From assembly GCA_002394965.1 (NCBI GenBank), contig DGVL01000073.1:1-20050 (forward strand): a stretch of 20,050 nucleotides of DNA. The letters run 5' to 3'. This DNA comes from Lachnospira sp. UBA4285. Lineage in GTDB: Bacteria > Bacillota > Clostridia > Lachnospirales > Lachnospiraceae. The notes beneath the pieces were generated by a model that saw nothing but the letters and a program-made list of their open reading frames with translations, had not been told where the DNA came from and did not search any database. The position numbers and the translations under genes are program-made. Positions 1 through 6,090 of this stretch are shown here, in pieces (positions within the stretch are counted from its first letter, which is position 1; the number at the start of each line of letters is the position of its first letter).

Positions 1-248
1 TCTTTGATGAACCGACCATCGGCCTCCACCCGCAGGATGTGAGGACGCTGCTGCAAGTCTTTCAGACATTGATTGACCACGGGGCGACGGTCATCGTGAT
101 CGAACATGACCTTGATGTGATAAAGAATGCCGATTACATCATCGACATGGGGCCGGGCGGCGGAAAGGAAGGCGGCCAGATCATTGCGTGCGGCACGCCG
201 GATGAAGTCCGCAGGAGTCCGGTGAGCCTGACCGCTCGGTATATGTAA
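1..248 (+). CDS. UvrA-family ATPase, C-terminal end only (5' truncated by window edge)
   Basis: Only about the last 81 residues are present, read in the frame starting at base 3. They begin in the second Walker B motif (FDEPTIGLHP). Then come the H-loop segment (VIVIEHDLDVIKNADYIIDM) and the glycine-rich GPGGGKEGG element before GTPDEV, ending at TAA 246-248. This order is diagnostic of UvrA, the damage-recognition ABC ATPase of nucleotide excision repair. The DEPTIGLHP form and the short tail that stops soon after GTPDEV resemble the UvrA-like paralogues common in Firmicutes at least as much as the housekeeping UvrA, so no symbol is given. The next gene starts 45 bases downstream on the same strand, so co-transcription is possible. 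Family is certain; the subtype cannot be decided from this fragment. Confidence 0.9.
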   Translation, partial: FDEPTIGLHPQDVRTLLQVFQTLIDHGATVIVIEHDLDVIKNADYIIDMGPGGGKEGGQIIACGTPDEVRRSPVSLTARYM

Positions 249-293
249 GGCTAAAGCGAGCGGGTCTTGTAATCCTGAAGGGAGAAAAGGACA

Positions 294-1343
294 GTGGAAC
301 AGAAATCAAAGTTAATGTTTGCATCCGATTACCAGGAGGGCGCGCACCCCTCTATCATAAAACGGCTTTCCGATACCAATCTGATGGCAACACCGGGCTA
401 TGGGAGCGATGCGATCTGCGCGTCGGCAAAGGAGCGGATCCGCAGGGCGTGCGCCTGCCCGGATGCGATGGTGGAACTGCTGATCGGAGGAACACAGACC
501 AATGCGACCGTAATTGACGCGCTGCTGCGGTCCTATCAGGGTGTGATCTCGGCAGACTCCGGGCATGTGAATGTCCATGAAGCCGGCGCCATCGAGTTCG
601 GCGGGCACAAGGTCCTGGCCCTGCCGGGGAAGTTCGGGAAGCTCCGTGCTCCGCAGATCCGGCAGTATCTTGAGGATTTCTGTAACGACGGGAACAACGA
701 GCATATGGTGATGCCCGGGATGGTCTATATCTCTCAGCCGACCGAATTCGGAACATTGTATTCCCGCAAAGAGCTCGCGGCCATCCATGCGGTCTGCCGG
801 GAGTACAAAATTCCGCTTTACATTGATGGCGCAAGGCTCGCCTACGCACTGGCTTCCCCGGATAACGATGTCTCTCTGAAGGATCTTGCCGTGCTTTCGG
901 ATGTCTTCTACATCGGCGGAACCAAATGCGGTGCGCTGTTTGGGGAAGCGGTAGTTGTTCCGGATCCCCGGCTGATTCCGCATTTCTTCACCATCATCAA
1001 GCAGCACGGCGCGCTGCTTGCCAAGGGGAGACTGCTCGGCATTCAGTTTGACGAGCTGTTCCGGGATGACCTCTACCTGGATATCGGGAAGACGGCAGTC
1101 CGCTATGCACAGGACATTCAGGAAGCGCTTCGGAAGGCAGGGTATGAGCTGCTCTTTGACTCTCCGACCAACCAGGTCTTTTTCATCATTGAAAACAGCA
1201 GGATACCCGCGCTTGAGTCAGAGGTCGAGTGCTCCTTTATGGAGAAATACGATGAGAACCGCACGATCCTTCGCCTGTGCACCAGCTGGGCCTCCAGCGG
1301 GGAGGCTGTCAGAAGACTCTGCGGGATTCTGACCCGCCGCTGA
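294..1343 (+). CDS. Low-specificity threonine aldolase / beta-eliminating lyase family (PLP enzyme)
   Basis: A 349-residue fold type I PLP enzyme of the threonine aldolase family, which cleaves L-threonine or L-allo-threonine to glycine and acetaldehyde in the cytosol. Seen in the sequence: the cofactor-stacking region SGHVNVHEAGAIEFGGHK (about residues 89-106), the aspartate-arginine element DGARLAYAL (178-186), and the Schiff-base lysine K211 in GGTKCGALFGEA. The length is usual for the family. The GTG start at 294 is chosen because a purine-rich Shine-Dalgarno sequence (GGGAGAAAAGG, about 280-290) sits just before it; the in-frame ATG at 315 has none. The gene follows the UvrA-like gene closely and converges with the oxidoreductase gene at 1402. 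Beta-eliminating activity on another amino acid (tryptophanase-like superfamily) cannot be excluded. Confidence 0.88.
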   Translation: MEQKSKLMFASDYQEGAHPSIIKRLSDTNLMATPGYGSDAICASAKERIRRACACPDAMVELLIGGTQTNATVIDALLRSYQGVISADSGHVNVHEAGAIEFGGHKVLALPGKFGKLRAPQIRQYLEDFCNDGNNEHMVMPGMVYISQPTEFGTLYSRKELAAIHAVCREYKIPLYIDGARLAYALASPDNDVSLKDLAVLSDVFYIGGTKCGALFGEAVVVPDPRLIPHFFTIIKQHGALLAKGRLLGIQFDELFRDDLYLDIGKTAVRYAQDIQEALRKAGYELLFDSPTNQVFFIIENSRIPALESEVECSFMEKYDENRTILRLCTSWASSGEAVRRLCGILTRR

Positions 1344-1401
1344 TCCGCCGCGTATAAACGCTCAGTCAGGGGTAAATTCAGCAGCTGCACGGATGGAAAG
1401 C

Positions 1402-2520
1402 TCAATCCCGTTCCTTGTGAGCGCCCTTGCCGAGGTAAATATCCATCTTGCGGCTGCCGCACGGTGGAAGCTCCCGTTTCATGCGTTCCACTACAGGTTC
1501 ATAATTCAGATCGGTAATCGGAAGGTCCACCCTCACATTGTCAAGCGCCGACAGGCACATGCCTTCGAGAATTTCAAACCCGTGATATGCCATATCCACG
1601 TTGCAGCTGTGAACCTTGCTGTCATCGTCCAGCCACGCGGCAAAATCCGTATAATATGGTGTCTGAATGGGAATCTGCTGATGGTTGCGCCATCCCGGGT
1701 CCTTTCCCTTCACAAGCCTTCCGCCTGTAGCTTTCGTACAGGCGCCCCAGAAGCCATCTGTTTCCGCGTATACATATCCGTCTGTTCCATAGACTGTCAG
1801 GCGGTTGTCGCTTGATCCGTATTCCGGCGGATTGTGTGCTTCCGCCAGATAGCCGCACTCGACGTAGGCGTGGACCCCGTTTTCCAGTTCCATCGTTCCC
1901 AGCAGATAATCCGGTGCCGGGTGACTGTCCTCCAGGCAGATCGGACCGTGCACATGCCCGCAGACCCACTTCGCCCGATATCCGCCATTCGCCCAGAGAA
2001 TATAGTCGACGTAATGCGTTCCGAGCTGCGTGAACCAAGCCTGCGTCTCCACGTGAATTTTCGTGATATTGCCGATTTCACCCTGCTCGATGCGCCGTTT
2101 CATATTCTGCATCTGCGACAGATATTTCTGCTGATGACAGACAACGGCTTTGATATGGTGCTCATGGCACAGATCCAGAATCTGCTTTGCCTCCTGAAGG
2201 CTCCTTGCCATAGGCTTTTCAAACGAAATACCCTTTACGCCATACTTTGCGGCAGCCTGTATCACGTTCAGACGGAGATCCGGATAGGTCGCAAATACAA
2301 AGATCTCAGGCCGCACAGTCTTTAACATCGTCTGGAAATCTGTAAAAAGCGGTACATTCGGAATCCCGTACTCTTCTGCGACCGCTCGCATCTTCAGCTC
2401 ATCGACGTCGCACAGACCGACAATCCTGAAATGCTCCGGATTCTCCAGAAGTCCATGCAGATGGATTTTCCCCCGGACGCCGAGCCCCATCAGTGCAACT
2501 GTATGTATGCTCATCTCCAT
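1402..2520 (-). CDS. Gfo/Idh/MocA-family NAD(P)-dependent oxidoreductase
   Basis: A 372-residue sugar or polyol dehydrogenase. The N-terminal Rossmann domain carries GLGVRG (residues 12-17) and an acidic residue after strand 2 (LCDVD, 36-40). The family signature EKP is at 101-103 (FEKPMA). The C-terminal alpha/beta domain has the GTHYVDYILW segment (about 167-176), where the catalytic Asp/His-type residues of this family lie. The ATG at 2520 shares one base with the TAA of the upstream isomerase gene, so the two are translationally coupled and probably act on one substrate. An alternative start two codons later gives MSIHTVAL. Members of this family oxidise inositols, amino-sugars, glucosides or sugar acids; the substrate cannot be read from sequence. 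The partner gene suggests a cyclic polyol or keto-sugar route. Confidence 0.9.
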   Translation of the reverse strand: MEMSIHTVALMGLGVRGKIHLHGLLENPEHFRIVGLCDVDELKMRAVAEEYGIPNVPLFTDFQTMLKTVRPEIFVFATYPDLRLNVIQAAAKYGVKGISFEKPMARSLQEAKQILDLCHEHHIKAVVCHQQKYLSQMQNMKRRIEQGEIGNITKIHVETQAWFTQLGTHYVDYILWANGGYRAKWVCGHVHGPICLEDSHPAPDYLLGTMELENGVHAYVECGYLAEAHNPPEYGSSDNRLTVYGTDGYVYAETDGFWGACTKATGGRLVKGKDPGWRNHQQIPIQTPYYTDFAAWLDDDSKVHSCNVDMAYHGFEILEGMCLSALDNVRVDLPITDLNYEPVVERMKRELPPCGSRKMDIYLGKGAHKERD

Positions 2521-3338
2521 TATTCCTCCAGCGCTGCGATTTCCCGCATCATATAAGCTCCGTCCGCCCTTACGACGGCATCACTGTTTCCGGCCGCTGT
2601 CGGACTTTCGTCTTCAACCATGATCCATCCTTTATAGCCGATTTCCTGCAGCCACTTGAGAATGGCCGGATAATCGATATTTCCTTCACCCATTACAGCC
2701 CATACATTCTCGCGAAGCCGGTCTTTGAAGTGAACATGGCAGATGAATTCCCTGTGCGCCTTCATCATTTCCAGGGCGGAGAAGCCGCCATTTTCCATAT
2801 GGCCGACATCTGGCACCCAGGCGATCCGTGTGCCGGAAAGCATCTGGAACATCACCTCATAATCTTCTTTAGTTCGAAAAAGCGAATTGGCTGCGCTGTT
2901 CGGATGGAATCCCGTTATGATACCGTATTCCGCGGCCTCTACGGCAGCCTGATTCATACAGGTCATCAGATTTTCCCGGCGCTTTTCAAGTTCTGCGCCT
3001 TCCCCTCGTTGTCTGCCGCCCGCATGATGGCTGACCATAAGCTTGGCAAATGGAAACTCCCTGAGAAAGGCAAGAGCCCGCCTTGTCAGCTCCCACTCAT
3101 CTTTCGTCTGCCCGCAGCCTTCCCAATCCTGGTGCAGTACCAGGCAGGACAGCGACATGTGCTTTTCACTGAACAAATCCCGTGCTGCCTTCGGGTCATT
3201 AAACCAGGGCCCAAGCATATCAATTTCCGCTTCAAGACTCGTAAATCCCGCATCCCTTGCGATATCAAGAATGTGTGGGATTTCACCGAAATGATGTCCC
3301 ATCTTCCAGGGGTATGTCTGACACCCGACACGAAGCAT
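2520..3338 (-). CDS. Sugar phosphate isomerase/epimerase (IolE-like TIM barrel, AP endonuclease 2 superfamily)
   Basis: A 272-residue metal-dependent TIM-barrel protein. Visible landmarks are FHPNSA (144-149), the likely metal ligands E158 (TKEDY), D177 and H180 (PDVGHMENGG), HVHFKD (201-206), GEGNIDYPAILKWL (217-230) and the final-strand VEDES (241-245). The pattern of a His-rich segment followed by D..H and HVHFKD is like inosose dehydratase (IolE) and related isomerases. True IolE activity is not established, because no other inositol genes are present. The ATG at 3338 has a strong Shine-Dalgarno sequence (GGGAGG) about 7 bases upstream. A sigma-A type promoter lies 58-86 bases before it. 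It is the first gene of a two-gene operon with the oxidoreductase. Confidence 0.87.
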   Translation of the reverse strand: MLRVGCQTYPWKMGHHFGEIPHILDIARDAGFTSLEAEIDMLGPWFNDPKAARDLFSEKHMSLSCLVLHQDWEGCGQTKDEWELTRRALAFLREFPFAKLMVSHHAGGRQRGEGAELEKRRENLMTCMNQAAVEAAEYGIITGFHPNSAANSLFRTKEDYEVMFQMLSGTRIAWVPDVGHMENGGFSALEMMKAHREFICHVHFKDRLRENVWAVMGEGNIDYPAILKWLQEIGYKGWIMVEDESPTAAGNSDAVVRADGAYMMREIAALEE

Positions 3339-3395
3339 ACCTTTTGCCTCCCTGTATATGTGTTGTCACGATACGGCTTACTACCTGATTCTGAA

Positions 3396-3424
3396 ATTAT
3401 ACGATGAATTTTCACGGCAGACAA
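3396..3424 (-). promoter_or_regulatory. Sigma-A type promoter of the isomerase-oxidoreductase operon
   Basis: On the minus strand, TTGTCT (3419-3424) and a perfect TATAAT (3396-3401) are separated by exactly 17 bases. Transcription would begin near 3389, giving a leader of about 50 bases with the Shine-Dalgarno sequence of the isomerase gene. The -35 box overlaps the end of a doubtful upstream ORF. Confidence 0.7.
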
Positions 3425-3651
3425 GACTTGAGAGCGCCTGCATCCCCGCTGGTCTCCTCCATCTTGAGCCCGATGTACAAGATGACGGCGTCGCGGAAAC
3501 GGCGCGGATTGTAGCCGGTCAGAGCGTGGATCACATAGTCCGTCCGGGCCTCCCGGTCACGCTGCGCGCTGTCCAGTTCCTGCTCCCGCAGGATGAGATA
3601 CGTTATCTGCCGGGCCAATGTGCCTATATGGTTACAGTACCATAAATTCAC
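3412..3651 (-). CDS. Doubtful small ORF or gene remnant, 79 codons, no recognised family
   Basis: An ORF starting at GTG 3651 that fills most of the 370-base gap between the isomerase and glycerate kinase genes. Codons in the body have the G/C-rich third positions of neighbouring genes. The product is soluble, charged and mostly helical in character (for example ILREQELDSAQRDREART). Against it: there is no Shine-Dalgarno sequence before the GTG, an in-frame TGA lies 21 bases upstream (TGA, then seven codons to the GTG), and the end overlaps the -35 box of the operon promoter. A perfect TATAAT (3672-3677, minus strand) lies just upstream but has no good -35. It may be a short real protein or the surviving end of a decayed gene. 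I do not recognise the sequence. Confidence 0.3.
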   Translation of the reverse strand: MNLWYCNHIGTLARQITYLILREQELDSAQRDREARTDYVIHALTGYNPRRFRDAVILYIGLKMEETSGDAGALKSCLP

Positions 3652-3753
3652 GAAAAATATCTGATAAAATCATTATACAAGACATACAACACAGATCCAG
3701 GATTTCGTATGGTAGAGATAGAAAAATGCGCAAAGCGAGGAGGACTTGTGATT

Positions 3754-4908
3754 ATGAAAGTTGTGGCAGCTGTTGATTCATTCAAGGGGAGTCTCAGCTC
3801 CCTTGCAGCCGGTGAGGCGGTGCAGGAGGGAATTCTCTCGGTGTATCCGGACGCCGATGTGCAGGTGCGGCCGCTGGCGGACGGCGGTGAGGGAACTGTC
3901 GAAGCGCTGACGCTCGGGATGGGCGGAAGGCTGATAAGTGTGTCGGTGACGGGCCCTCTGGGCGACAGGGTTGAGGCGCAGTATGGGATTTTAAAAGACG
4001 GCCGGACCGCCGTCGTGGAGATGTCTGCAGCGGCCGGGATCACGCTGGTGCCGGAGGCAAAGAGAAACCCAATGCATACAACGACATTCGGAGTCGGGGA
4101 GATCCTGCGCGACGCGATTAAAAAAGGGTGCCGGGAATTTATTGTCGGGATCGGCGGCAGCGCCACCAACGACGGCGGCATCGGGATGCTGCAGGCTCTG
4201 GGGTACGGTTTTCTGGACGAGAAGGGGCGGCAGGTCCCCTTCGGGGCAGAGGGCCTTGGCAGGCTGAAGACCATCACGGCTGACGGTGTGATTCCGGAAC
4301 TTTCCGAATGCCATTTCCGCGTGGCCTGCGATGTGACGAACCCGCTGTGCGGCAAGAGCGGGTGTTCGGCCGTCTTCGGGCCGCAGAAAGGCGCCACCCC
4401 TGACATGATCTCTCAGATGGACAGATGGCTCGCGTCGTACGCGCAGATAAGCCGCACCATAAATCCTGCGGCTGACGAGATGCATGCGGGCACGGGAGCT
4501 GCCGGCGGCATGGGGTTTGCTTTTCTCACATTTACCCATGCCGCGCTGGAATCCGGTGTGAAGATTGTTCTGGAAGAGACCCACCTGGAGGAGTATATCC
4601 GGAACGCCGACGTGGTGGTGACCGGCGAGGGCCGCCTGGACGGTCAGACGGTGATGGGCAAGGCTCCGATCGGCGTTGCGCGGCTCGCCAGGAAATACGG
4701 GAAACCGGTCATCGCATTCGCGGGAAGTGTCACCCGGGACGCAGCAGCATGCAATGAGAACGGGATCGACGCGTACTTCCCGATCCTGAGGAGCATCGTG
4801 ACGCTTCCGGAGGCCATGGACGCGTCAAACGCGAGGCAGAACATGGCGGATACGGTCAGGCAGGTGTTCCGTCTGTACCGGGTGGCGTCGGAGAAAGCGA
4901 CCAGGTGA
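3754..4908 (+). CDS. Glycerate 2-kinase (GarK/GlxK type I family)
   Basis: A 384-residue cytosolic kinase that phosphorylates D-glycerate, feeding sugar-acid or glyoxylate breakdown into glycolysis. Family hallmarks seen: N-terminal MKVVAAVDSFKGSLSS, RPLADGGEGT (39-48), IVGIGGSATNDGG (130-142), GAAGGMGFAF, and VVTGEGRLDGQTVMGKAP followed by PVIAFAGSV near the C-terminus. Length matches the usual 370-385. ATG 3754 is chosen because GAGGAGGA lies about 10 bases upstream and it gives the canonical N-terminus; the ATG at 3709 would add 15 unlikely residues and lacks a ribosome binding site. It stands alone between the minus-strand sugar operon and the sigma factor operon. No convincing promoter or terminator was found: the AT-rich stretch at 3651-3690 has weak -10-like boxes only. 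Confidence 0.93.
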   Translation: MKVVAAVDSFKGSLSSLAAGEAVQEGILSVYPDADVQVRPLADGGEGTVEALTLGMGGRLISVSVTGPLGDRVEAQYGILKDGRTAVVEMSAAAGITLVPEAKRNPMHTTTFGVGEILRDAIKKGCREFIVGIGGSATNDGGIGMLQALGYGFLDEKGRQVPFGAEGLGRLKTITADGVIPELSECHFRVACDVTNPLCGKSGCSAVFGPQKGATPDMISQMDRWLASYAQISRTINPAADEMHAGTGAAGGMGFAFLTFTHAALESGVKIVLEETHLEEYIRNADVVVTGEGRLDGQTVMGKAPIGVARLARKYGKPVIAFAGSVTRDAAACNENGIDAYFPILRSIVTLPEAMDASNARQNMADTVRQVFRLYRVASEKATR

Positions 4909-4926
4909 GAATATTAATAAGAAAAG

Positions 4927-4953
4927 TGGAACCAGATGCCCCGTTTCGTTGTA
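4927..4953 (+). promoter_or_regulatory. Possible ECF-type autoregulatory promoter for the sigma factor operon
   Basis: TGGAAC (4927-4932) and TGTA (4950-4953) are separated by 17 bases. Known Firmicute ECF promoters (for example SigW type TGAAAC, 16 bases, CGTA) have a similar GAAC-type -35 and GTA-type -10. No good sigma-A promoter is visible in the 92-base gap. A perfect 12-base palindrome GAAAGTACTTTC follows at 4962-4973, near the expected transcription start. Assignment is tentative. Confidence 0.4.
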
Positions 4954-5000
4954 TTACTGGTGAAAGTACTTTCGTGATGTGAGGGGTGCACAAAAATACT

Positions 5001-5483
5001 ATGAGACGACCGGTGGAAGAACTGGCAGAGAAATACAGGGATTCCGTATTCCGAGCCGCTTTGAGCGTCAGCCGGAATCCGGAGGACGCCGAGGATGCGG
5101 TACAGGATACGTTTATTCAGTATATGCGTTCATCGCGGCAGTTTGACAGCGAAGAACACATCAAGGCCTGGCTTCTGCGCGTTGCCATCAACAAGTCGAA
5201 AAATGTCATGACCAGTTTCTGGAACAGGAACCGGGTGGAATTTGAAGACTACATGGAGAACACGCAGTTTCAGGAGCCGGAGGACAGAAGCCTGGTGGAG
5301 GCGGTGTTTTCTCTGCCGGAGAAGTACCGGGTCGTCATACATCTGTATTACTACGAAGACTATTCGGTGCGCGAAATTGCCGGAATCCTCCACATCTCCG
5401 AGGGAACGGTGAAAAGCAGGCTCTCCAGAGGAAGAGCGAGCCTTAAGAAAATTCTGAAGGAGGAATGGGACATTGACGAATAA
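5001..5483 (+). CDS. ECF-type RNA polymerase sigma factor (sigma-70 family, regions 2 and 4)
   Basis: A small sigma factor of about 160 residues. Region 2 is at the N-terminus (EKYRDSVFRAAL, then NPEDAEDAVQDTFIQYM and HIKAWLLRVAINKSKN). A short linker leads to region 4 (LPEKYRVVIHLYYYEDYSVREIAGIL and the recognition helix HISEGTVKSRLSRGRASLKKIL). There is no region 1 or 3, which is the ECF layout. ATG 5001 gives the usual N-terminus, though GAGGGG lies 14 bases before it, somewhat far. A GTG at 4986 would add five residues but lacks its own Shine-Dalgarno sequence. The gene overlaps the next one by 11 bases. It probably drives its own operon (membrane protein, permease, ATPase) and perhaps other genes. 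Confidence 0.93.
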   Translation: MRRPVEELAEKYRDSVFRAALSVSRNPEDAEDAVQDTFIQYMRSSRQFDSEEHIKAWLLRVAINKSKNVMTSFWNRNRVEFEDYMENTQFQEPEDRSLVEAVFSLPEKYRVVIHLYYYEDYSVREIAGILHISEGTVKSRLSRGRASLKKILKEEWDIDE

Positions 5484-6075
5484 AGAAAAATACAGGCGGG
5501 CATTCTCCTGCCTGCGTGTTCCGGAAGGGTTTTCGGTCGATCAGAAGCGGAGAAAGCGGGAAAAAAGAAGCGGATTGCGCCAGGCAGCGGCAGCGGCAGT
5601 GGTGACGCTTGCTGTCTGCACCGCCGGTGTGAGTGCGTATGCGGCGGATCTGGGCGGCATCCAGAGAACTGTGCAGGTATGGCTCCTCGGGGACCAGACG
5701 GATGCCGTCATTGCGGTAGACGAGGAGGCAGGAACTGCCCTCTACAGCCTGCAGGCGGATGACGGCAGGGTGATTCAGAGCGGCGGCGGTGTTGCGATGG
5801 GAGATGACGGCAGGGACCGGCCGCTCACGGAATCAGAGATGCAGGACTATCTTAATTATCCGGACAAGGAGGTCATCGATGGAAGGATTTATCTGTTCTA
5901 TAAGGGACAGAAAACCGACATCACGGACCGATTTGACGCGGACGGCCTTTGTTTTCTCACCGTCAGTGACGGCAGGGAGACGCTGTATGTGACGGTCACC
6001 CGGAATGCCGGTCTGTCCGTCAGCACGAAGCGGTATGTCCAGAAAGAAGAGCTTCCCGAGGAGTGGTTCCGGTAG
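5473..6075 (+). CDS. Single-pass membrane protein, probable anti-sigma partner of the ECF factor
   Basis: A 200-residue protein with a basic cytoplasmic N-terminus (MTNKEKYRRAF to KRRKREKR), one membrane segment (about 37-58, AAAAVVTLAVCTAGVSAYAA) and an extracellular C-terminal domain that starts with DLGGIQRTVQVWLLGDQT. The TTG start at 5473 is favoured because AAGGAGG ends about 10 bases before it, and it lies inside the end of the sigma gene, which implies coupled translation. Similar short membrane proteins beginning NKEKY..AF and containing AADLGGIQ..V..W are, from memory, frequent partners of ECF factors in Lachnospiraceae. The cytoplasmic part is only about 36 residues, shorter than classical anti-sigma domains, so the role is inferred from position and topology. 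No catalytic motif is visible. Confidence 0.75.
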   Translation: MTNKEKYRRAFSCLRVPEGFSVDQKRRKREKRSGLRQAAAAAVVTLAVCTAGVSAYAADLGGIQRTVQVWLLGDQTDAVIAVDEEAGTALYSLQADDGRVIQSGGGVAMGDDGRDRPLTESEMQDYLNYPDKEVIDGRIYLFYKGQKTDITDRFDADGLCFLTVSDGRETLYVTVTRNAGLSVSTKRYVQKEELPEEWFR

Positions 6076-6090
6076 AAAGCGGGGGAGGTC

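Noticed and set aside
312..1007. 231-codon minus-strand ORF opposite the threonine aldolase gene
   Set aside because: The opposite strand encodes a clear PLP enzyme; the ORF has no recognisable domain or ribosome binding site and is a by-product of G/C-rich third positions.
2493..3407. 304-codon plus-strand ORF opposite the isomerase gene
   Set aside because: It lies wholly over a convincing minus-strand gene, its translation has no domain pattern, and it would run through the operon promoter.
3651..3708. AT-rich stretch as promoter of glycerate kinase
   Set aside because: Several -10-like boxes (TAAAAT, TATACA) occur, but none has a -35 box at an acceptable distance.
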